Below, in pieces: positions 1-7,174 of a stretch of DNA of 64,000 nt (its first letter is position 1; each line of letters starts with the position of its first letter). The stretch is from Saprospiraceae bacterium (GTDB lineage: Bacteria > Bacteroidota > Bacteroidia > Chitinophagales > Saprospiraceae), in the NCBI GenBank assembly GCA_019187365.1, contig JABARE010000001.1, positions 416,211-480,210 of the forward strand, given 5' to 3'. A program made the translations under genes and the position numbers. Under the pieces are notes generated by a model. It searched no databases. It was not told where the DNA came from and saw nothing but the letters and a program-made list of their open reading frames with translations.

Positions 1-776
1 GGACAAGGCGCATATTTGGGATTGCCAAAACCTTCCTGCAACACCCGCAAAATGGCCAGACAGACATCGAGGCCAATGAAATCGGCCAGTTGAAGTGGCC
101 CCATCGGATGGGCCATCCCAAGTTTCATGATGGCATCGATCTCTTTCACCCCGGCAACACCTTCGTGTAAGCTCTCGATTGCTTCGTTGATCATGGTCAT
201 CAGGATGCGATTTGAAATAAATCCGGGAAAATCACCTACTTCCACCGGAATTTTCTGCAACTGCCTGCTGAGTTCAACGATTTGCTGCACCACTTCTTCG
301 CTGGTGCTGTAACCGCGAATGATCTCTACCAGTTTCATTACCGGAACCGGATTCATAAAGTGCATGCCAATAACGCGACTTGGGTCGTTTGTCGCAGCCC
401 CAATGCGCGTGATGGAAATTGAAGAAGTATTCGAGGCCAGAATGGCACCCGGACGGGTAAGCCTGGAAAGATCAGAAAAGATGTTCAGCTTGAGATCGAC
501 CCTTTCCGTTGCGGCTTCGACGACGAGGTCAGCCTTTTCGACTGCCACCTTCAGCTCCGTAGAGCATTTTAGCCTATTAAGAATGACCTGCTTTTGGTTT
601 TCATCAAGCCCTCCTTTGGAAATGATCCGGTCCAGGTTTTTTGAAATGGTTTGGACAGCCCGCTCCAGGGCCTGGCTGGAAATATCAAAGAGGTGCACAT
701 CAAAACCGTTTTGTGCAAATACATGTGCAATCCCATTTCCCATCGTTCCGGCACCTATTACAGCAATATTTTTCAT
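1..776 (-). CDS. hbd: 3-hydroxybutyryl-CoA dehydrogenase, 3' end cut by window edge
   Basis: The frame is open from an ATG at 776 down to the left edge, giving 258 codons with no stop, so the last few dozen residues lie outside the window. It begins MKNIAVIGAGTMGNGIAHVF, a Rossmann NAD-binding start with GAGTMG. The substrate-contact segment ASNTSSISIT and the motif MHFMNPVPVM (catalytic His-Asn region) follow. The C-terminal domain is recognisable (GDFPGFISNR, then MKLGMAHPMGPLQLADFIGLD). The family oxidises or reduces 3-hydroxyacyl-CoA with NAD(P) in the cytoplasm, in beta-oxidation or butanoate/PHB metabolism. A -7-like box lies 18 nt upstream of the start. The acetoacetyl-CoA synthetase at 57.8-59.8 kb could feed the same C4 pool, but that link is inference. 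Confidence 0.93.
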   Translation of the reverse strand, partial: MKNIAVIGAGTMGNGIAHVFAQNGFDVHLFDISSQALERAVQTISKNLDRIISKGGLDENQKQVILNRLKCSTELKVAVEKADLVVEAATERVDLKLNIFSDLSRLTRPGAILASNTSSISITRIGAATNDPSRVIGMHFMNPVPVMKLVEIIRGYSTSEEVVQQIVELSRQLQKIPVEVGDFPGFISNRILMTMINEAIESLHEGVAGVKEIDAIMKLGMAHPMGPLQLADFIGLDVCLAILRVLQEGFGNPKYAPC

Positions 777-794
777 CGAATTCTTTTGAGGCGG

Positions 795-802
795 CAAAGG
801 TA
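795..802 (-). promoter_or_regulatory. Putative -7 box for the hydroxybutyryl-CoA dehydrogenase gene
   Basis: The minus strand reads TACCTTTG, an exact match to the Bacteroidota -7 consensus TAnnTTTG, 18 nt upstream of the ATG at 776. No TTG was seen at the usual -33 spacing, so this rests on the -7 match alone. Confidence 0.4.
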
Positions 803-864
803 TGGTTCCCGCCCGTATTTCGTTTCATGCCGCTGAGCGAAAATATCCTATATTGGCTCCCGGC

Positions 865-1707
865 ATGGTATTAATCGTCGACTCCGGAGCCACAAAAGCC
901 GATTGGGCCTTGCTCGATGGCCAGATTCTGGATCGCTTTACCACAAAAGGGTTCAATCCTACCACGCAGGACGGGGAAGCCTTCTCGGATGTCCTGGAGC
1001 ATTTAAAGGTAAAAACGACCAAAAACCTCGACAGCATTTACCACTACGGAGCAGGATGCTCCAATGCCCGGGCACGCGCGAAGCTGTCGGATCTGTACCA
1101 TAACTTTTTTCCAGATAGCAAGCTTCACCTCACCTCCGACCTGCTGGGAGCAGCAAGGGCCGTATGCAAAGGAACTTCAGGCATCGTTTGCATTCTTGGT
1201 ACCGGGTCACACGCCGCACGGTCCGACGGTCATGTTCTGCAACATCATTTTCCTTCCCTGGGCTACGTCCTGGGGGATGAAGGCAGCGGAGTCCACCTGG
1301 GTCGCTTACTGGTTCAAAAGTATTACCTGGGTGGCTTGCCCGAATCTGCAGCACAAAAGGTACTACAAGTGCTGCCGCAGCTCGACGCTGACTTTATTTA
1401 TACGTTTTACCAATGTCAAGATCAGGCTGCAAGACTTGCTGCTATTGGGGCATTTGTCATCTCTCATAAGGATGAGCCGGGGATTTCGGACCTCATTGAC
1501 GAATCCTTTTCCTGTTTCATCGCCCGCCGGCTCAGCGTTTACCAAAACCATTGCAAACTACCGGTACATTGCGTGGGGTCCGTAGCTGCCCTCTTATGGG
1601 ATAAGTTTTCACAACAACTTAGCATGCAGGGATTTACGCCTGGAATTTGCCTGCAGAAACCCCTGGATGGCCTTGTAGAATACCATATACATTATGCAAG
1701 AGATTAA
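865..1707 (+). CDS. BadF/BadG/BcrA/BcrD ATPase family protein (N-acetylglucosamine kinase-like)
   Basis: This 280-aa protein has the ASKHA sugar-kinase fold signatures: phosphate-1 loop LIVDSGATKADWALL at the N-terminus, phosphate-2 motif GIVCILGTGSHA near the middle, and LGYVLGDEGSGVHLG, typical of Bacteroidota BadF-type GlcNAc-kinase homologues. The probable role is ATP-dependent phosphorylation of an amino sugar in the cytoplasm, but the substrate cannot be read from sequence. The start at 865 is chosen because the phosphate-1 motif begins within four residues of it; an in-frame ATG at 802 would add an unconserved 21-residue extension. The 3' end overlaps pfkA by 14 nt, so the two are probably translationally coupled. 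Confidence 0.88.
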   Translation: MVLIVDSGATKADWALLDGQILDRFTTKGFNPTTQDGEAFSDVLEHLKVKTTKNLDSIYHYGAGCSNARARAKLSDLYHNFFPDSKLHLTSDLLGAARAVCKGTSGIVCILGTGSHAARSDGHVLQHHFPSLGYVLGDEGSGVHLGRLLVQKYYLGGLPESAAQKVLQVLPQLDADFIYTFYQCQDQAARLAAIGAFVISHKDEPGISDLIDESFSCFIARRLSVYQNHCKLPVHCVGSVAALLWDKFSQQLSMQGFTPGICLQKPLDGLVEYHIHYARD

Positions 1708-2674
1708 ACGGATTGGGGTCTTCACTTCTGGTGGAGATGCCCCGGGTATGAATGCCGCTTTGCGGGCGGTCGTGAGAAGTGCCTGTCACCGCGAGATTAA
1801 GGTCAGTGGAATTTACCGCGGCTACGAGGGGATGATTGACGGAGAAATAAATGACTTGTCGCCCAGAGATGTCGGAAATATCATTCACCGGGGTGGCACA
1901 ATACTCAAAACGGCAAGGAGCGCGCGGTTTATGACCGTAGAAGGCAGAAAATGTGCCTTTGATCAACTGGCCAAAAATCGCATTGATGCATTGGTAGCCA
2001 TTGGGGGCGATGGCACTTTTGCAGGTGCCCGATTGCTTTACCTGGAGCATGGGATTCCGGTAGTTGGACTTCCGGGCACCATCGACAACGACCTTTTCGG
2101 AACCGACAACTCCATTGGTTTTGACACGGCCATCAACACGGCGATTGGCGCAGTCGACAAGATCCGTGATACTGCGGATGCCCACAATCGCTTGTTCCTC
2201 ATTGAAGTAATGGGTCGCCATTCGGGCTTCATAGCCCTTTACACGGCCATTGCTTCCGGTGCATCCGCGATGGTCATTCCGGAGCGGGAAGTGGATTTGG
2301 ACTGGCTGATATCAGACCTTCAGGGTGCCATCAACCGGAAGAAGTTGTTCGGTCTGGTCATAGTAGCAGAAGGAAACCCGCTTGGCTCCGTAGAAGAACT
2401 CGCACGAAAACTTCAGGAGCGCATCCATGAATATGAAGTAAAGGTGACCGTAATCGGGCACATTCAACGGGGTGGTTCTCCAAGTGCGGCGGACCGGATC
2501 CTCGCAAGCAGACTCGGTCACGAAGCAATAGAAGCCTTGCGGGGCGGTTCTCGCGATTGCATGGTGGGGTTATTGAATGACACCATCACACTCACCCCTT
2601 TTGACCAAGCGATAGGAAAGCGCAATTTGCCGGACCCTGAGCTGATCGAACTCGCCACCATTCTCGGACTTTGA
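1694..2674 (+). CDS. pfkA: ATP-dependent 6-phosphofructokinase
   Basis: This 326-aa protein has the standard length of bacterial PfkA. Visible motifs are GVFTSGGDAPGMNAALR (ATP-binding glycine loop), IGGDGTFAGA (ATP/Mg site), PGTIDNDLFGTD (catalytic Asp), EVMGRHSGF (fructose-6-phosphate contact) and GHIQRGGSPSAADR. It carries out the committed phosphorylation of fructose 6-phosphate in glycolysis. GGDGT with a Gly after the second Gly is typical of ATP-dependent rather than PPi-dependent enzymes. The start codon lies inside the upstream sugar-kinase-like gene. The stop is one nucleotide from the convergent pabA stop, leaving no room for a separate terminator. Confidence 0.97.
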   Translation: MQEIKRIGVFTSGGDAPGMNAALRAVVRSACHREIKVSGIYRGYEGMIDGEINDLSPRDVGNIIHRGGTILKTARSARFMTVEGRKCAFDQLAKNRIDALVAIGGDGTFAGARLLYLEHGIPVVGLPGTIDNDLFGTDNSIGFDTAINTAIGAVDKIRDTADAHNRLFLIEVMGRHSGFIALYTAIASGASAMVIPEREVDLDWLISDLQGAINRKKLFGLVIVAEGNPLGSVEELARKLQERIHEYEVKVTVIGHIQRGGSPSAADRILASRLGHEAIEALRGGSRDCMVGLLNDTITLTPFDQAIGKRNLPDPELIELATILGL

Positions 2675-2675
2675 T

Positions 2676-3272
2676 CTATTTGGAGGAGTGCTGCAGGCTG
2701 GCCAGCCAATTGCTCATTATTTGGCTTCCCACCTTCGTAAGGAATGACTCAGGATGGAATTGGAGGCCCTCTACAGGCCGGTCATTCATGCGTATTCCCA
2801 TCAGAACTCCATCTTCAGACCAGCAGGTGGGCTCAAGAACAGCGGTTGGCAGTTCTGGGAAAACAGCCCAACTGTGGTACAAGCCGACCTCAAATTCATC
2901 GGGAAGGCTAGATAACAGCCGGGTAGCCGTTGCCAATTTGTGCACCTTCTTCAACTGTCCGTGCTGCACATGCTGCTGTTTAAAAAGCTGCGCTCCACAG
3001 TATTCAGCAATTGCCTGCATGCCCAGACAAATTCCCAAAATCGGAACCTCAGTGGCCGTTTGGAGCAAGTGCTTCATCATGGGGAAATCTGAAGGAATGC
3101 CGGGACCGGGAGAAAAAACGATGCCTGTTGCGATGAATTGGTCCTCCATGTGCTCCCACCGACCAGGAACCAGGAACACTTCGGTCCCAAGTTCTTCTAA
3201 GAGCTGGACCAGATTGTACGTAAAAGAGTCCTCGTTATCAACCAGTAGTACTTTCTGAACTCCCGAGTGCAT
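2676..3272 (-). CDS. pabA: Aminodeoxychorismate/anthranilate synthase glutamine amidotransferase subunit
   Basis: This is a 198-aa class I glutamine amidotransferase. The catalytic triad is visible: nucleophile Cys82 in GICLGMQ, and His173 and Glu175 in QFHPESF. The N-terminal KVLLVDNEDSFTYNLVQ and the oxyanion segment FSPGPG are typical of PabA/TrpG. It supplies ammonia from glutamine to a chorismate-binding partner. The divergent neighbours are PabB- and PabC-like, so folate (p-aminobenzoate) synthesis is more likely than tryptophan synthesis, though the protein could serve both. Its start lies 44 nt from the pabB start on the opposite strand. Confidence 0.93.
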   Translation of the reverse strand: MHSGVQKVLLVDNEDSFTYNLVQLLEELGTEVFLVPGRWEHMEDQFIATGIVFSPGPGIPSDFPMMKHLLQTATEVPILGICLGMQAIAEYCGAQLFKQQHVQHGQLKKVHKLATATRLLSSLPDEFEVGLYHSWAVFPELPTAVLEPTCWSEDGVLMGIRMNDRPVEGLQFHPESFLTKVGSQIMSNWLASLQHSSK

Positions 3273-3316
3273 AAAACCGTTTAACTTTCAACGAAATTAA
3301 AAAAGAGCTGCTTGCC

Positions 3317-4294
3317 GTGAACGGTTTTTTGGACTACCCCATTGTACTGAGGGAAATGACCCGTTTACACCGTGAGGGCATCCCCTTTCTATTTGCCGTA
3401 AACTATGACAAAACCGAAGGATTCTGCCTGCCAACGCACCAGATTTCTCCTGAACAGATACTGTACCATATTGGGCCGAACCCAGTTTTATCCACGGACG
3501 ACAGGGCCCCGATTGATCTAGCTGCTCATCCAATTCCCTATCCCGATTACCATTCAAAATATTTGCGGGTGCAGGAGCACATTCGCCAAGGCAACACCTA
3601 TTTATGCAACCTAACCCAACCAACCCCGATCATTGCACATGCAGACCTCAAGAAAATTTATAAAACAAGTGCTGCACCCTATAAGCTCTGGGTACGAGAC
3701 CGGTTTGTCGTTTTCTCGCCGGAACCCTTTATCCGGTTATCGACAGGCGTAATCTCTTCCTTTCCTATGAAAGGTACCGCCAGAGCCGATGATGAAGGGT
3801 CAGAAGCGGCCCTTCGGGAAGATCACAAGGAAAGCCCCGAACACAACACCATTGTAGACCTGTTGCGCAACGACCTCAGCATCGTTGCAAAAAACGTACA
3901 TGTAAAAAGGCTTAAATATTGTGAGCGCATAAAAACCATGCGGGGAGACCTCTTGCAAATGAGTTCGGAAATAAGTGGGAACATCCGGGCAGAATATGCC
4001 AATGATCTGGGCAGCCTTTTTGACAGACTCCTTCCCGCAGGCTCCGTTACGGGAGCCCCAAAATTAAAAACGGTAAACATACTCAGTGAGATTGAAGGGT
4101 ACCAAAGGAATTATTATACCGGTGTCTTTGGTTTGTTCGATGGTGCAACCCTTACTTCAGCAGTGATGATACGATTTATTGAACAGACAGAAACCGGCCT
4201 CGTTTACAAAAGCGGCGGGGGAATAACGGCACTGTCTGATCCGGAAAAGGAATACCAGGAACTCTTACAAAAGATTTATGTTCCCGTTTTTTGA
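3317..4294 (+). CDS. pabB: Aminodeoxychorismate synthase component I (chorismate-binding enzyme)
   Basis: This is the 325-aa chorismate-binding domain only, shorter than E. coli PabB (about 450 aa) because the N-terminal tryptophan-binding-like lobe is reduced. Motifs: IRQGNTYLCNLTQPT, FSPEPFIRLSTGVISSFPMKGTARA, NTIVDLLRNDLSIVAKNV, and LLPAGSVTGAPKLKTVNILSEIEGYQRNYYTGVFG near the C-terminus. With PabA it makes 4-amino-4-deoxychorismate. There is no in-frame ATG after the upstream stop at 3272-3274, so a GTG at 3317, preceded by AAAAAAGAG, is the best start. The 3' end overlaps pabC by 17 nt. Confidence 0.93.
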   Translation: MNGFLDYPIVLREMTRLHREGIPFLFAVNYDKTEGFCLPTHQISPEQILYHIGPNPVLSTDDRAPIDLAAHPIPYPDYHSKYLRVQEHIRQGNTYLCNLTQPTPIIAHADLKKIYKTSAAPYKLWVRDRFVVFSPEPFIRLSTGVISSFPMKGTARADDEGSEAALREDHKESPEHNTIVDLLRNDLSIVAKNVHVKRLKYCERIKTMRGDLLQMSSEISGNIRAEYANDLGSLFDRLLPAGSVTGAPKLKTVNILSEIEGYQRNYYTGVFGLFDGATLTSAVMIRFIEQTETGLVYKSGGGITALSDPEKEYQELLQKIYVPVF

Positions 4295-4880
4295 AAGCAT
4301 TGCAATCGTTCACGGCAACGTGCGCAATCTGCAATATCACCAGCAGCGGGTCTTCGATACAATTGAACACTTTTTTCCGGGCAATACACCCCTTCATTTA
4401 GAAGATCTCATCCCCAAATCATGCAAACTTTCAGCAAACCGAGTCAAATGGAAATTGCAGTATTCATCGGCGCAGCACTTCTCCCAGGTTCAGATATATT
4501 TACAATTGATCCATTCGCATTTTGTACTGACGAACTGTGGTCTGAGCTACCCCTTCAAATCGACCAGGCGAGATGAACTCAATTCATTAAAAGATGGCCT
4601 CGCAAAGGACGTTGAAGTTATCATTGTGAAGAACGGCGAAATAACAGATACTTCCTATTCCAACCTTGCGTTCTGGGATGGGAACCATTGGTATACCCCG
4701 TCTAAACCATTGCTGAAAGGCACGATGCGTGCACAACTGCTGGATGCCGGGAAAGTACGGGAATGTATTATCACACCAAGCGGGTTGTCGAAATACAGCC
4801 ATTTCAAATGCATCAATGCCATGAACAATTTAGAGGAAGCCCCCATCTATTCCATTCAAAGCATTCGATCGCGCAAATAG
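4278..4880 (+). CDS. pabC: Aminotransferase class IV, probable 4-amino-4-deoxychorismate lyase
   Basis: This is a 200-aa fold-type IV PLP protein. The segments VEVIIVKNGEITDTSYSNLAFWDG and WYTPSKPLLKGTMRAQLLDAG match class IV aminotransferases, with the phosphate-binding TSYSNL. Lys94 in YPFKSTRRDEL is at the position expected for the PLP Schiff-base lysine. It is short for the family (about 200 versus 270 aa), which is usual for the compact Bacteroidota forms. The 17-nt overlap with pabB and nearby pabA support release of p-aminobenzoate from aminodeoxychorismate in folate synthesis. Branched-chain or D-amino-acid transaminase activity cannot be excluded from sequence alone. Confidence 0.85.
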   Translation: MFPFFESIAIVHGNVRNLQYHQQRVFDTIEHFFPGNTPLHLEDLIPKSCKLSANRVKWKLQYSSAQHFSQVQIYLQLIHSHFVLTNCGLSYPFKSTRRDELNSLKDGLAKDVEVIIVKNGEITDTSYSNLAFWDGNHWYTPSKPLLKGTMRAQLLDAGKVRECIITPSGLSKYSHFKCINAMNNLEEAPIYSIQSIRSRK

Positions 4881-4886
4881 AACATC

Positions 4887-5546
4887 ATGGTCAACATGAA
4901 TCAATATCTCAAACTCAGTGAGTTGGCAAAAAGGCATGATGCCCGCCTGCTGGTTGTCACAAAATACCAAAAGCAAAATGACCTCCTGGAACTATGCGAA
5001 GCAGGTCACCGCCTTTTTGGTGAAAATCGCGTTGATGCCCTGCTCGAACGAAAGGAAACACTACCTGAAGATATTGAGTGGCATATGATTGGCAGCCTTC
5101 AAAAAAACAAGGTCAAACAGCTCGCACATTGGGTAGCATGCATCCAATCGGTGGACAGCTTTGAACTGGCTGCTAAAATCCATGAACATGCAAGCATCAA
5201 CAACCGGGAAATACCTGTCCTACTCGAAGTGAAGATCGCAGCAGAAGATAGCAAACACGGATTTGTGGAAAGTGAACTCCTTGAATTGTTGGATAAGGGC
5301 AAATTTGATCATTTTCCAGGCTTGCGTTTAAGTGGGTTAATGGGCATGGCAACTTTTACGGAAAATCGCAAGCAAATATCGTCAGAGTTCTCGCGTTTGC
5401 GTCAACTCTATGCCTTTCTGAACAAAAACTACAATTGCTGTAGTAATTTTGATACATTATCGATGGGCATGTCAGGAGATTATGAACTTGCGCTGGAGCA
5501 GGGCTCAACGATGCTGCGCATTGGATCGATACTCTTTCAATCTTAG
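4887..5546 (+). CDS. yggS: YggS family pyridoxal-phosphate-binding protein
   Basis: This 219-aa protein has the PLP-binding alanine-racemase-like TIM-barrel signatures: Lys26 in LLVVTKYQK (Schiff base), LFGENRVDALLERKE, EWHMIGSLQKNKVKQL, and SMGMSGDYELALEQGSTMLRIGS at the phosphate-binding end. The family (YggS/PLPBP) maintains PLP homeostasis rather than having a known catalytic role. It follows pabC by 6 nt and is probably the last gene of the pabBC operon, grouping two PLP proteins. Its stop overlaps the convergent T9SS cargo gene by 4 nt. A second Met at codon 4 is an equally possible start. Confidence 0.92.
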   Translation: MVNMNQYLKLSELAKRHDARLLVVTKYQKQNDLLELCEAGHRLFGENRVDALLERKETLPEDIEWHMIGSLQKNKVKQLAHWVACIQSVDSFELAAKIHEHASINNREIPVLLEVKIAAEDSKHGFVESELLELLDKGKFDHFPGLRLSGLMGMATFTENRKQISSEFSRLRQLYAFLNKNYNCCSNFDTLSMGMSGDYELALEQGSTMLRIGSILFQS

Positions 5547-7174
5547 GGAACAAAGATTTTTTGTACAATTTGCCTGCCCTTTCTTTCAATCGCACGCACA
5601 ACGTACATTCCACTATTGGTGATCGAGCAATGGGCAAAGTGCCCGGATTGCGACAACTGGGGAAACAAAGGTTTTCCGTCCAACCCATAAATCTCCACGT
5701 TCTGGACTGAACCTGACGAATGAATTTCAAGTCTCGACGATGCCACATTGTAAAAAACCTTCAAGCCAGTTTCCTCAGTATGATCTGCGGATGTTGCATT
5801 GCAAATCTCCGTAGCGCCCAAGCTCAGTTCCTTTTGCTCCAAAACGACGTCTGCCGAGATCAGGTCCAGTTCTTTTGCTGACAAACCAAGCTCCGCAATC
5901 CGCATGGTATCTCTGTCTACCGCTGAGCTGAGCGGGGTTGAGCATTTATGTTGGAACTGGATGTCATTTTCGATCAATACGCAGTTCTGAGGGGACATGC
6001 CGTCGGCAATGACTGCCGTCCAGAATCGCGAACCGGTTCGCTCAAAGCAAGCCGTAGAACTTCCCTTCCCCGCCAGAAACTCCAAGCCCTTTTGATGAAG
6101 CCGGATGGCCTCAACGATCGCATTGGCAGAATTGATCTTTACGGTGACATAACCCCGGTCCGCGAGGATGGAAGATGGTGCCTGGCCTCCGAAATAAAAT
6201 ACATTGCCATCGATCAATCCATTCTCTACGCGTATTGGCATGGTGTAATTGCGCCATGTACGCAATGCGTAATTGACATCAAACAAGGTAACCAGAAGCT
6301 GTCCAGGCTCTGAACCTCCCAGCAATGCCTGGGAGAACAAATGCAGATTGGCCCCATTTGAACGAATGAATGTCCAGCCGTATCGGTTACTGTAGCTTTG
6401 ATTCGGCGCCATCAGCTCTACCTTGCGCAGTTTTCCTGGCGTCCCATCCGGCGCGATATCCATCAACATCATTCTGTGGTAGTTGTCGCCACTCGTCTGA
6501 ATGATTCCGCCAATCGCAAGCCTTCCGGATGGATCAAACGCAATCCCATGTGGGTATTCCGAATGTATTGGGCCAACGGAGTTGTATATATTGGCCCATG
6601 AAATTTGTTGACCGTCGTATTCAAAAACCACAACTTTATCCTGTTTACCGGAGAGGTAGTCCACTTCAGTTCTTGCAAGGACGCAATATCGGTCTCCTTC
6701 CAAAACGATATCAACTGCAACCAGAGGTTTGTCTGGATCGCTCATGCGGCTGAACAACACAAAATTTGAAAATGTCCCAAGTCTCACATTGTAAACAGCG
6801 AGAAATGGAAAACGGCCACTTGCCGGATGGGAGTAATTCCCCAGCATCACCAGTTCGACTTCCCCGTTTCCTATCATTTTAACCAATTCGAGATCGCCTC
6901 CGGACAAGTAGAGGAACATAGCCCTTTTCAGGTCTCTTGGGGTTGAAAATTGTGCGAGTATGATGCCGTTTCCATTTGTCGTGCGGTCAGTCGCGTTCCA
7001 GGCAATGGACTTTACTCCCGGACTGGTCCCAATCCCTGATGTTGAGTGCATAGCAACCACGCGCAACAACGCGAAATTGGTATCGGTCAGGTTAATGAGG
7101 GAGTAGGATTGGGAGTGGGCTTCAGAAAGCCATAATAAAATACTCCCAACAATAAACAAGCATGGGTATTTCAT
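5543..7174 (-). CDS. Secreted protein of unknown function with T9SS type A sorting domain
   Basis: This 543-aa protein starts with a signal peptide (MKYPCLFIVGSILLWLSEAHSQ) and ends in a T9SS type A domain (roughly residues 470-543: beta-rich, GLDGKPLFPQL, then SGMYVVRAIERKGRQIVQKIFVP). Export across the outer membrane by the type IX system is therefore expected. The middle shows repeated short beta-strand stretches with FDPSGRLAIGG-type turns, compatible with a beta-propeller, but I recognise no named domain. Its ATG overlaps the stop of the upstream VCBS gene (ATGA, 4 nt), so the two are almost certainly co-translated and may act together outside the cell. Confidence 0.85.
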   Translation of the reverse strand: MKYPCLFIVGSILLWLSEAHSQSYSLINLTDTNFALLRVVAMHSTSGIGTSPGVKSIAWNATDRTTNGNGIILAQFSTPRDLKRAMFLYLSGGDLELVKMIGNGEVELVMLGNYSHPASGRFPFLAVYNVRLGTFSNFVLFSRMSDPDKPLVAVDIVLEGDRYCVLARTEVDYLSGKQDKVVVFEYDGQQISWANIYNSVGPIHSEYPHGIAFDPSGRLAIGGIIQTSGDNYHRMMLMDIAPDGTPGKLRKVELMAPNQSYSNRYGWTFIRSNGANLHLFSQALLGGSEPGQLLVTLFDVNYALRTWRNYTMPIRVENGLIDGNVFYFGGQAPSSILADRGYVTVKINSANAIVEAIRLHQKGLEFLAGKGSSTACFERTGSRFWTAVIADGMSPQNCVLIENDIQFQHKCSTPLSSAVDRDTMRIAELGLSAKELDLISADVVLEQKELSLGATEICNATSADHTEETGLKVFYNVASSRLEIHSSGSVQNVEIYGLDGKPLFPQLSQSGHFAHCSITNSGMYVVRAIERKGRQIVQKIFVP

